The translations under genes were made by a program, and so were the position numbers. Source: Pseudoalteromonas sp. S16_S37 (lineage in GTDB: Bacteria > Pseudomonadota > Gammaproteobacteria > Enterobacterales > Alteromonadaceae). Taken from it: a DNA stretch of 64,000 bases. Each line of letters starts with the position of its first letter. Within the stretch, counting starts at the first letter, position 1. Positions 8,774 to 16,047 of the stretch are shown here, piece after piece. Where the stretch lies: contig NZ_JAAUWV010000002.1 of the NCBI RefSeq assembly GCF_014694405.1, positions 62,001 to 126,000 of the forward strand, given 5' to 3'. The notes under the pieces were generated by a model that was not told the origin of the DNA, did not search any database, and saw nothing but the letters and a program-made list of their open reading frames with translations.

Positions 8774-8796
8774 AAGTAAACTATAAGTGACTTTTA
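8771..8796. promoter_or_regulatory. HipB operator copy 1
   Basis: A 26-bp inverted repeat with half-sites TAAAAGT and ACTTTTA separated by 12 bases. It is the most distal of three matching sites and overlaps the last stop codon of the integrase remnant. Confidence 0.65.
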
Positions 8797-8819
8797 ATAG
8801 TGAAAAGGCTCTCAGAGAT

Positions 8820-8845
8820 TATAAGTTAATTATAATTGACTTATA
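8820..8845. promoter_or_regulatory. HipB operator copy 2, overlapping a candidate -35 box
   Basis: A 26-bp inverted repeat with half-sites TATAAGT and ACTTATA around a 12-base centre. It starts 49 bp after copy 1. TTGACT at 8836-8841 could be the -35 box of the hipBA promoter, with a weak -10 (TACTTT at 8859-8864), so binding would block transcription. Confidence 0.7.
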
Positions 8846-8869
8846 ACCTTTTCGGCATTACTTTATATT

Positions 8870-8895
8870 TAAAAGTAAATAATAGTTAACTTATA
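8870..8895. promoter_or_regulatory. HipB operator copy 3, overlapping the hipB start
   Basis: A 26-bp inverted repeat with half-sites TAAAAGT and ACTTATA and a 12-base centre. It starts 50 bp after copy 2 and ends on the A of the hipB start codon. No ordinary Shine-Dalgarno is visible, so the mRNA may be nearly leaderless or poorly translated. Confidence 0.65.
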
Positions 8896-9215
8896 TGAGT
8901 AACCTTGCCAAGACAAATAGAACAGGTAAAGCGGTTAAGGCAACAGTGATGCCTAACTTATCAGAACGCTTTACCCCGACTCAGCTCGCTGAGGCGATCA
9001 CTGCAAAGCGAACAGGTATGAAGCTGTCTCTTGTAGATGTAGCTGAAGCATTGTCTATTTCAAAGCCAACGCTGGTGAAAATAGAAAAAGGCGATACCAA
9101 TGTAAAGTTAGCGAACCTTCTCAAGGTAATGGAATACCTTGGTCTTTCATTTAGCCTTCTTTGTGATGATGCAACTTCCAAAGAAGAAACAGGGGTAAGT
9201 GATGACTGGTACTGA
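8895..9215 (+). CDS. hipB: HipB-type antitoxin, XRE-family DNA-binding protein
   Basis: This 106-residue protein has a helix-turn-helix at about residues 40-85 (KLSLVDVAEALSISKPTLVK then IEKGDTNVKLANLL), typical of Cro/XRE repressors and HipB. HipB neutralises HipA and represses the operon. The 20-residue basic N-terminal extension and acidic C-terminal tail could be flexible. It overlaps hipA by 14 bases, and three 26-bp inverted repeats precede it. The whole unit sits inside the dusA-integrated element. Confidence 0.85.
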   Translation: MSNLAKTNRTGKAVKATVMPNLSERFTPTQLAEAITAKRTGMKLSLVDVAEALSISKPTLVKIEKGDTNVKLANLLKVMEYLGLSFSLLCDDATSKEETGVSDDWY

Positions 9216-10587
9216 TCTAAATACCCTAAACGTTTATATCGGTCATGGTCGTAGAATTGCGGCAATAACCATTCCTGTAGGTTCTGAAACCGAATTAACC
9301 TTAACTTACGAGCCTGATTGGATTAAAGAGGGTTTTGCTATCTCACCCCACCTGCCTTTGAACGGTGAGTTTGATCACAGGGCGGTTCGGAACTTCCTAC
9401 AAAACTTATTACCTGAAGGTAAAGGGTTAGAAGAGATCACGAGTAATACCACTATCTCCAAAAATAATACCTTTGGGCTTATCAAGATCATCGGTGCTGA
9501 CACATCTGGCGCGTTATCATTTACAAGTCAGAGCAATGAAGAAACCGAAACTTCATTTCGAGAAGTCACTAATGAAGAACTCATCGAAAAGTTAGCTCGT
9601 TTTAAGAATGCTGGAGAATCAATTACCTATTGGGATGGTCGTACAAGGCTATCAGTCGCGGGTGTACAAGATAAACTTAATTTATTAGAGATAGATGGCA
9701 AATTAGGCTTTGGTGAAGGTCAGCTTTGCTCCAATAAGATCTTTAAGTTTGAAACGGGTAAAGCACCTTTTATTGCTGTGAATGAATTATTTACCATGTT
9801 ACTAGCAAAACATTCGGGTATCGATGTACCAGAGGTGTCGGTACGAAAATATGGAGAAGTCAGTGCGTTTGTCATTGACCGTTTTGACCGTAAATTAATA
9901 GCTGAGCAACAGCGTGTTATGCGCCGTCACGTTATCGATGGCTGCCAAGCTACTAACCTTCCCCCTTCTTACAAATACGAGCGTCAACACGGTGATGAAG
10001 GCGACGGTATTTATATTCGTGATGGTGTGTCTTTTCCGAAACTGTTCAATGTAAAAACAACCAATACCGAAGCGTATCAAACGCAACTTATACGCTGGAT
10101 GACTTTTAACATTTTAGTGCGTAACTATGATGCTCACGGTAAGAACATCAGTTTCTTTGTGGGTAAACAGGGTTTAAATCTTACGCCTTTTTACGATTTA
10201 GTAAATATTGAGGCCATCATTAGAGAGATCCAGGCAAGGCAAGCTGATGAAAACGCTAATACGCCAATGGCAAACCATTTCGCGATGTCGATAGGTGAAT
10301 ATGGTACTGGCAGTGCTGGTAATTTTAATCTCCCGTTTACTGCTTACATGTTGGCAGACTTCGCCCATGAATTTGGTATATCACTCCCTCGTCTGCAATT
10401 GTTGATGAGGCAAATGATCATGTCAGTAAGAGAGTCAATTCAGCAAGCAAAAAGCGAAGCGATGATGCACCAGTTAAGCGAATCGGAAATCAAACACATT
10501 GATGTCTGTATTCAGATCATTAATGAAGCCGCTGAAGAACTAGGCCAAGAAGTGAAACACATACCAGAAATGGTGAATTTACTTTAA
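9202..10587 (+). CDS. hipA: HipA-type serine/threonine kinase toxin
   Basis: This 461-residue protein is full length for HipA. E. coli HipA phosphorylates glutamyl-tRNA synthetase and induces persistence. Visible features are the N-terminal HipA domain (to about residue 110), the ATP loop RLSVAGVQDKL (about 149-159), the catalytic loop NYDAHGKN with base Asp310, and the metal-binding TPFYDLVN (Asp332). I chose the ATG at 9202 rather than the GTG directly before it because AGGGG lies six bases upstream of the ATG. All kinase residues are intact, so an active toxin is expected. Its substrate may differ from GltX. Confidence 0.92.
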   Translation: MTGTDLNTLNVYIGHGRRIAAITIPVGSETELTLTYEPDWIKEGFAISPHLPLNGEFDHRAVRNFLQNLLPEGKGLEEITSNTTISKNNTFGLIKIIGADTSGALSFTSQSNEETETSFREVTNEELIEKLARFKNAGESITYWDGRTRLSVAGVQDKLNLLEIDGKLGFGEGQLCSNKIFKFETGKAPFIAVNELFTMLLAKHSGIDVPEVSVRKYGEVSAFVIDRFDRKLIAEQQRVMRRHVIDGCQATNLPPSYKYERQHGDEGDGIYIRDGVSFPKLFNVKTTNTEAYQTQLIRWMTFNILVRNYDAHGKNISFFVGKQGLNLTPFYDLVNIEAIIREIQARQADENANTPMANHFAMSIGEYGTGSAGNFNLPFTAYMLADFAHEFGISLPRLQLLMRQMIMSVRESIQQAKSEAMMHQLSESEIKHIDVCIQIINEAAEELGQEVKHIPEMVNLL

Positions 10588-10751
10588 ATGTAAAAGAGCG
10601 ATGAAACTATTGAGCTACTTTCCTCAAATAGTGCTCTTGAAAAAAGCGCATTTTTCAGCAAAATTAGGAATGAAACATCCCCTGTATTGGGGGGTCATAT
10701 AGGGGAACTTTTTATTACTTCTCTCTGTAAGCCTTGTATTTAAAGGAAGAT

Positions 10752-10822
10752 AAGCGAGCGCAATTCCAATCCAACATAGGCGCAACGGAAAAGCGACGAA
10801 AATGTGTATTTGCTAAAGTCAT
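10752..10822 (-). pseudogene. dusA: Displaced 5' end of the original dusA gene
   Basis: From the ATG at 10822 the minus strand reads [19 protein letters not shown], which aligns with residues 1-19 of the intact DusA ([11 protein letters not shown] identical). Immediately after the tryptophan codon the similarity stops (NCARLSSF...). The point of divergence coincides with the 13-bp direct repeat at 10765-10777. This is the native gene start, cut off when an element integrated and supplied its own substitute 5' end. Confidence 0.8.
10765..10798. other. Attachment site (distal junction of the element)
   Basis: TCCAATCCAACAT at 10765-10777 repeats 8403-8415 in the same orientation. Together they bound an element of about 2.36 kb that contains the integrase remnant and hipBA. 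Confidence 0.75.
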
Positions 10823-10996
10823 GAAATGATGCCTTTAAAGAGACCAAAATAAAGTACAAAGCGAGTTTGGCCGCGTAGTATACCTCAATATCATATAAGC
10901 GGCTATGTTCGTAATAAAACGCATCAGAGACTTTATTTAGACCATGGTAAAAAGATACACTAAGCGCTTGAAAGCTAAATAGGTATAACAACAAGC

Positions 10997-11674
10997 ATGA
11001 AATCGCATTTAGGCCGGCGGGCTTTTTCTGCTATGGAGCTACATACGCTTTTTAATGGTTATATCTACAGTGATGAAAAACAGCTCAGAGAGCAGCCCAA
11101 ACACTGGCATTTTTGGCTACCACTCATCGCGTACTACACCGGTGCGTATAGTGATGAAATAGGTAACTTACAATTAGATGATATAGTGAAAACTGACGGC
11201 GTTCATGGATTTAGCTTTATCACTCACGGAAAAATTCAGCACCGCTTTGTTCCAATACACACAGCCCTTTGGCAAGCGGGACTTGAGCAATATATTCAGT
11301 TTGTTAAAAGTGAAAACCAAGACAGGCTACTATTTGATTTACCTTCAAAATCAGGTCGCTACAGTGAAAAAGTGAGGATCTGGTTTTCAGGAGAGGGAGA
11401 GCGCTTAGGTTATTTACAAAAGTGTGGTCTACCCAATATAGATCAGCAAGGGCATAAAACAGCCATAAGCAGTTTGAGATTAAACTTTGAGCAGCAAGTT
11501 CGTATTGCCGCCATTCAACGTGCTAATAAGCCTGCTTTTCATTACTTAATGGGGTTGAAGGATGAACAGCTCACGGAACCACCAATAGCAAATTCACTTA
11601 AACAAATTGTTGCTCCAATCAGAGTGATAAACAGCAATGTGCACTGGCAAAGGTTTATAGAGCGACATAGCTAA
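10997..11674 (+). CDS. Catalytically degenerate tyrosine-recombinase homologue
   Basis: The 225-residue protein resembles the catalytic domain of tyrosine recombinases: YYTGAYSDEIGNLQLDDI matches the first conserved box, HGKIQHRFVPIH the beta-hairpin lysine region, and ISSLRLNF the second box. The first catalytic Arg is Tyr, the box-II His is Ser, the box-III GH is GL, and no nucleophilic Tyr is found where one belongs (LTEPPIANS). Only the second Arg remains. The N-terminal core-binding domain is also missing. It cannot act as a normal recombinase. The frame is nevertheless open throughout and followed by a terminator, so it may be a retained DNA-binding protein. Confidence 0.55.
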   Translation: MKSHLGRRAFSAMELHTLFNGYIYSDEKQLREQPKHWHFWLPLIAYYTGAYSDEIGNLQLDDIVKTDGVHGFSFITHGKIQHRFVPIHTALWQAGLEQYIQFVKSENQDRLLFDLPSKSGRYSEKVRIWFSGEGERLGYLQKCGLPNIDQQGHKTAISSLRLNFEQQVRIAAIQRANKPAFHYLMGLKDEQLTEPPIANSLKQIVAPIRVINSNVHWQRFIERHS

Positions 11675-11696
11675 CTGATTGTATTTTATCAAGCAT

Positions 11697-11731
11697 AAAA
11701 AAACGCCACCTAATTAAGGTTGGCGTTTTTA
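11697..11731. terminator. Bidirectional intrinsic terminator
   Basis: An inverted repeat (AAACGCCA-CCT ... AGG-TTGGCGTTT) is flanked by A and T runs between two convergent genes. It can terminate both. Confidence 0.85.
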
Positions 11732-11750
11732 TTTTTACAAGTACGTGGTA

Positions 11751-13370
11751 TTAACCACCTGTTACAACTCGCGTTTCACACGTTAAGGTAACTGCTTGAG
11801 AGATAGGACTCGTAGCTGCACCTGTAGTTGTATTAGTCACAACAGATTGACCACCGCTAGCAACTTGTGCACCACGCACTGTTGTGCGTATCGTATATTC
11901 AGCATTAGCTTCTAAACCAGATAATCTGAATGTTGAGTTACCTAAAGAAGCAGCAACTGAAGCAGCCTTACCATTTTTAGCATAAGTTACCACTGAACCA
12001 GACAAATCAACAGCAACAGTACCATTTGAAGTATCTGCACACGTTCCAGCTAATGTAAAGTCAGCATCAAACGTTTGAACTGGGTTGCCTAAAGTAACTG
12101 GAATAGCACCACACACGCTCACTTCGCCATTTGAGTTGTACCAATCATTACCTGAGTAATCATACACTCTAACATTAGCTGTTGCAGTTGCACTAATACC
12201 ATATCTTGCAGTTGCGCTGCCAGATATAATCTGCTTTGAATTACCGCGTAAGTAACTACCAATTGAACCATCAGAAGACGTTATTGAAACAGCTAAACCA
12301 CGAGGAGGCACAGTGCCACTTGTAACGTTAATCGAAACACCGTCTTGACACACTGGTGCATTTCTATTCACTGAGAAGAAAGTTAAATGGTCTGTTTTAA
12401 ACTGTGCAGCAAACGTACCATCTGCATTTTGCGCAGTTACTGTTGCTTTGTTTGTTTCGCTCTGCCACTCACCTGTATCTTCATTGTGAGATGCAACATC
12501 CAGCACGTCTCCCACAGTTACACCGCTACTTGCTGGTAGCGTTGTGGTTAGTGTAATAGGCTTACTAAATTGCTTAATTTTTGTTGTACCAGCTTGCATG
12601 TTAACATTAGTTACACCAACAGGTGTTGCAACTTGCGTAGCGCCAGCGGCATTTAAACCTTCAGGAATAATTGCACCAACGCTATTATCATTTGAGTCAG
12701 CAGCTAATACGCTTAGTGATACATCTCCACCACTTACAGGGGCTCCTGTTGCATCTCTTAGCTCAGTGCTTGCATCAATAGCTACCCCAGTACCGCCTTT
12801 ACCACTTTCAGTTTTTGCTTCAACGGTTACCTCAGCAGTAGTCACAGCGCCATCAACCGCTACAGCTTTTGTCGTTTCTTTTAAGCTATTACCAGCAATC
12901 TTCACTAGGGTAAACTGTAAAGGTACATCCTTAGCACCTTCTTCTGCTTCAGCGTTTAGGTCCACAATAAAGCTTTTTGCAGCGTAACCTGTTTGCGTTA
13001 CCACTGCTGTTACTTCACCAGACGCGCCTTCTTTACTTAAAAAATTAAAGCTGCCTGATGCATCAACAACCACCGAAGTTAAGTCAGCACCGTTAACATC
13101 AGTTAAGCTTGTTGCAGCAGCACCATCTACTAAAAATGATACCGTAGCCCCTTCCAACACATCTGCGTTGACTGAGTCGATAACACTCACAGCAAACACT
13201 TTCGCAGGCTGTTCAGTTACAAGGCCTGAAGGAGGCACTACTTCTGTAACTGGCTCCGTAGGTGTTGGTGGTGTAACCTTAACATTATTGTCGTTGTCGC
13301 TAAAACAACCTGTTAACGTTAGCGAAGCAGCGATTGAGACTGCCAAGAGAGATTTTTTATTAGCAAGCAT
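11751..13370 (-). CDS. Large lipoprotein with beta-sandwich repeats, function unknown
   Basis: The 539-residue product starts at the ATG at 13370 (AAGGA eight bases upstream) and has a lipoprotein signal peptide ending in LTGC (lipidated Cys22). The residues after the cysteine (FSDNDNN) do not contain the inner-membrane retention signal, so an outer membrane location is likely. A low-complexity Pro/Thr linker follows. Residues about 60-150 resemble a carboxypeptidase-regulatory or Big-like beta-sandwich (VFAVSVIDSVNADVLEGATV). More Thr/Ser/Ala-rich beta domains follow, and the second half has pairs of cysteines. The role is not recognised. It could be a surface scaffold, with the neighbouring YjbH-like protein as a possible partner. 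Confidence 0.6.
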   Translation of the reverse strand: MLANKKSLLAVSIAASLTLTGCFSDNDNNVKVTPPTPTEPVTEVVPPSGLVTEQPAKVFAVSVIDSVNADVLEGATVSFLVDGAAATSLTDVNGADLTSVVVDASGSFNFLSKEGASGEVTAVVTQTGYAAKSFIVDLNAEAEEGAKDVPLQFTLVKIAGNSLKETTKAVAVDGAVTTAEVTVEAKTESGKGGTGVAIDASTELRDATGAPVSGGDVSLSVLAADSNDNSVGAIIPEGLNAAGATQVATPVGVTNVNMQAGTTKIKQFSKPITLTTTLPASSGVTVGDVLDVASHNEDTGEWQSETNKATVTAQNADGTFAAQFKTDHLTFFSVNRNAPVCQDGVSINVTSGTVPPRGLAVSITSSDGSIGSYLRGNSKQIISGSATARYGISATATANVRVYDYSGNDWYNSNGEVSVCGAIPVTLGNPVQTFDADFTLAGTCADTSNGTVAVDLSGSVVTYAKNGKAASVAASLGNSTFRLSGLEANAEYTIRTTVRGAQVASGGQSVVTNTTTGAATSPISQAVTLTCETRVVTGG

Positions 13371-13721
13371 GATTAGTCCTTGTTCCATTTTTTCGCAAGA
13401 GCCCAAACAACTCCCGCACAGTTTATAATTCAAATTTATACTATAGGAAACTTTGTATTTATTTCCAATTCTTCCTAATTTTATTTTCAACGGCACTTCT
13501 TTCAAACCGATGTGTTACCTCTGTAGAAACTGAGGCGATACAACTATCACCAACAATACTACAAAAGGCCTAAGCAAGAAAAAACTTTCAAACCGAAAGC
13601 AGGGTAAAAGTAGTTGATAAATTATACAAGCACTACTTTATAAAAACTACCGCAACTTTTAACTTTTCATAAACTTATCCAATATTAAAGTTACGTTACC
13701 CCACATTAAAAACAAATTCAC
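13371..13721. other. Gap with lipoprotein promoter and leader
   Basis: This 351-base stretch has no gene. It carries the ribosome site and promoter of the lipoprotein gene. The remaining part towards 13721 is AT-rich and shows no clear terminator for the YjbH-like gene. Confidence 0.6.
13440..13468 (-). promoter_or_regulatory. Sigma-70 promoter of the lipoprotein gene
   Basis: On the minus strand TTGGAA (-35), a 17-base spacer and TATAGT (-10) are followed by a leader of about 60 bases before the ATG at 13370. Confidence 0.5.
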
Positions 13722-15833
13722 TTAACGATGAGTCAAATATGCCTCTCGTAACCGAGCCAAGTTTGCATAAACATAGCTACTTGAAAGCCGACCTTGATTT
13801 AATAACGTTTTAGTTACACTCAGTGGTGTATCAATCTGTTTTGCTCGGCCTATTGTTACATTATTATGAGACTCACCTATACGGGTACTTACGCTATGGC
13901 GCCAAGCTTCGTTCCCTTTAATTTGACCGTAGCTAGTTGCTGACATATCTTTTCGCGGTGTTAGCGGAATACTAAATGACACCCCTGCTAACTGTACATC
14001 TGTATCTTGTGCAAACACGGATATGTAACTGTCTCCAAACCAAAAGCGCGTTTCAACTTTCACGCCGCTGTCATCATAAAAAAAGCGACCTGCCGTTGCA
14101 TGGAAGCTCACATCCTTTTCTATCCAGTTATAGCGATACGACAAGGCTTGATAGTCTCGGTCTGTATCATAATCTTGATATTCTAAGTAGCCAATATCTG
14201 CTTTAAATTGGTGGCGACCATTACCACTTAGCCAAACTGTTTCATTTTTAATACCAGTGAAGTCTTGATTAAACTCTCTAAAAAAGCCGATATGTGTTTG
14301 GTTATAAATGCCGTAAGGCAACGCTAAACTTTGATATAACGTTGCTTGAGTAATGCCATCTTTTTCAGCTAATCGACCAAATGCTTTACCTGTTTCATAG
14401 TCATCAGTTTTAGCCAGTTCAGACTGAGCGCTGATACTCAATCCGCCGCCGTACCACATGGGTAATTCCAAATCGGCTCTGACAGCAAGTGAATAATCAT
14501 ATACGCCTAACTCTGTTGCAGTTCTGTTATTCAACGCAGGACCTATGGTTAAACGAGGCTTAAAATAAGGGCTGTTGGCATTTGGCATACCAACCCAAGA
14601 TACACTGCCAAGTGGCTCCATTTCGCCGCGGCGTATATCCATATCTGGTGTGGTGCTAGTGTTGATAAACTCACGGTAGTTATCTACGTTACCGCGCACA
14701 AACAACATTGGCATACCCCGATTCAGTAACTGAATGCTGTATTTTGCATCTGGCTCATCTATGTGCTCTGCAATACGTCCTAATACCAATCCAATCGCGT
14801 CAATGTCATTACGATTAAATACAAAGTTCTCAAAACTTACAACAATATGCGGCTCACGGTTAAAACCGACACTTACCGCCTCAAAACCATCGTCAATTAA
14901 CGCATTTTTAAGTTCGCGCGTTTGCAAAGTAAGCGACTTACTAAACTTATCACGCTCAGAGACTTCTTGCTTTGCTTCTTCTAATGGCTTTTGGGCAAGT
15001 TCTCGCTGCTTTTGATAATGCGCTTTAAACGCAGCTTCTCGTTGATTGTGGTTATCTAAAATAGGCGCAGGTGCAGCTTCTGCTGGGTCATTGAGTACTG
15101 CCTGTTCAAACAAAGGCATTGAGAAGTTCAACCCCCAATAAGTGTCTTTATCAGAGTAATCAGTATTGCTATACAATTTGCCGCTGAATGTTAACGTACC
15201 CACATCATAAATCCACTCTTTAGGTACAGTTAAACGCAAGCCCGCATTCACTGCATCGGCATCATGCTCAATTTGCAATGCAAACCAGTCTAATGGCTGC
15301 CATTCAATACCCGCAAACGCACCATCCATTTGCCCTGTTGCGCGATCGCTTACCGCAAAACCGGCAGAAAACCTAAAGTCATTCCACTCTTTTGAGCCCG
15401 CTAAATAGTATGTTTCGTAGTTGTTTGCAGCACCACCTAAGTCTTTACCACCGATGGCGAGGTTGAACCAGTTTTTGGGAATATAAGGGATTTGGTATTT
15501 AAGGTTAAAAGACAGGTCTCGCGTTTGGCCCTTATTGTCAAACAAACTATCATGCATTGTACTCGATGCAATCTGACCGCTGACTTCAAGCCCGTCGTAA
15601 ATCCCAGCAGAAAAGATAAAATTATGACCATCAATATATTTAGTGCCACGTAAATCGAGTTGATTGTTATAGCTAAAATCAACAACACCTTTTTCTAATA
15701 TTTCAGCATTTGGGGTATTAATAAGTCCAGTATAGCCAGCAAATGAAGAATAGCTTGTGATTTGACTATCTGCTAAAACAGGCGCACTAGCAAGAACAAC
15801 GCTAACTGCAAAGATCTTATTTATTTTTGACAT
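13722..15833 (-). CDS. YjbH/WbfB-like outer membrane protein for exopolysaccharide export
   Basis: The product is about 703 residues from the ATG at 15833, which begins a good signal peptide (MSKINKIFAVSVVLASAPVLA). The frame continues 13 codons upstream to a TTG, which would spoil the signal peptide. The mature N-terminus (YSSFAGYTGLINTPNAEIL) is the hallmark of the YjbH family, which includes Vibrio WbfB. These are predicted outer membrane barrels in polysaccharide loci. The long alternating C-terminal half fits a barrel, and a charged helical linker lies near residues 270-310. It stands just downstream of the polysaccharide block and probably works in its surface display. Confidence 0.75.
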   Translation of the reverse strand: MSKINKIFAVSVVLASAPVLADSQITSYSSFAGYTGLINTPNAEILEKGVVDFSYNNQLDLRGTKYIDGHNFIFSAGIYDGLEVSGQIASSTMHDSLFDNKGQTRDLSFNLKYQIPYIPKNWFNLAIGGKDLGGAANNYETYYLAGSKEWNDFRFSAGFAVSDRATGQMDGAFAGIEWQPLDWFALQIEHDADAVNAGLRLTVPKEWIYDVGTLTFSGKLYSNTDYSDKDTYWGLNFSMPLFEQAVLNDPAEAAPAPILDNHNQREAAFKAHYQKQRELAQKPLEEAKQEVSERDKFSKSLTLQTRELKNALIDDGFEAVSVGFNREPHIVVSFENFVFNRNDIDAIGLVLGRIAEHIDEPDAKYSIQLLNRGMPMLFVRGNVDNYREFINTSTTPDMDIRRGEMEPLGSVSWVGMPNANSPYFKPRLTIGPALNNRTATELGVYDYSLAVRADLELPMWYGGGLSISAQSELAKTDDYETGKAFGRLAEKDGITQATLYQSLALPYGIYNQTHIGFFREFNQDFTGIKNETVWLSGNGRHQFKADIGYLEYQDYDTDRDYQALSYRYNWIEKDVSFHATAGRFFYDDSGVKVETRFWFGDSYISVFAQDTDVQLAGVSFSIPLTPRKDMSATSYGQIKGNEAWRHSVSTRIGESHNNVTIGRAKQIDTPLSVTKTLLNQGRLSSSYVYANLARLREAYLTHR

Positions 15834-15919
15834 GTACACAGACCAATTTATAGTTTTAAATTCTTGGTTCAATTGAGATAGAGACAGGCAACTACCTCTA
15901 CCACTAGAGTTATTAAGCT

Positions 15920-15948
15920 ATCGTACAACTAAGTATAGAAAAACCCAA
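15920..15948 (-). promoter_or_regulatory. Possible sigma-70 promoter of the YjbH-like gene
   Basis: TTGGGT, a 17-base spacer and TACGAT are read on the minus strand about 90 bases upstream of the start codon. The boxes are only moderate matches. Confidence 0.3.
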
Positions 15949-16047
15949 GCTATTGACCTCTAATATGTACAAAGGCAATTTAGCTTAAGCTTCAATAAAT
16001 GCATCAGTTGAAACCTTTTCACTGTTATGTTAAGAGCTCACTAGATG

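Larger units (their letters stand above)
10588..10996. other. Right end of the dusA element and former dusA promoter region
   Basis: This stretch holds no intact gene. From left to right it has an inverted repeat around GAGCTACTTTCCTCAAATAG just after hipA, the C/G-run motifs near 10679-10707, the attachment core at 10765-10777, the old 5' end of dusA on the minus strand, and about 170 bases between that remnant and the recombinase-like gene. That last part probably contained the original dusA promoter. Confidence 0.6.

Noticed and set aside
10740..10994. 84-codon minus-strand open frame over the dusA remnant
   Set aside because: It is in a different frame from the dusA 5' remnant and has no recognisable product; the remnant explains the sequence better.
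12544..12987. 147-codon plus-strand open frame opposite the lipoprotein gene
   Set aside because: It is antisense to a well-supported gene with strong codon bias, and its Ser/Thr/Pro/Val composition is that of a mirrored frame.
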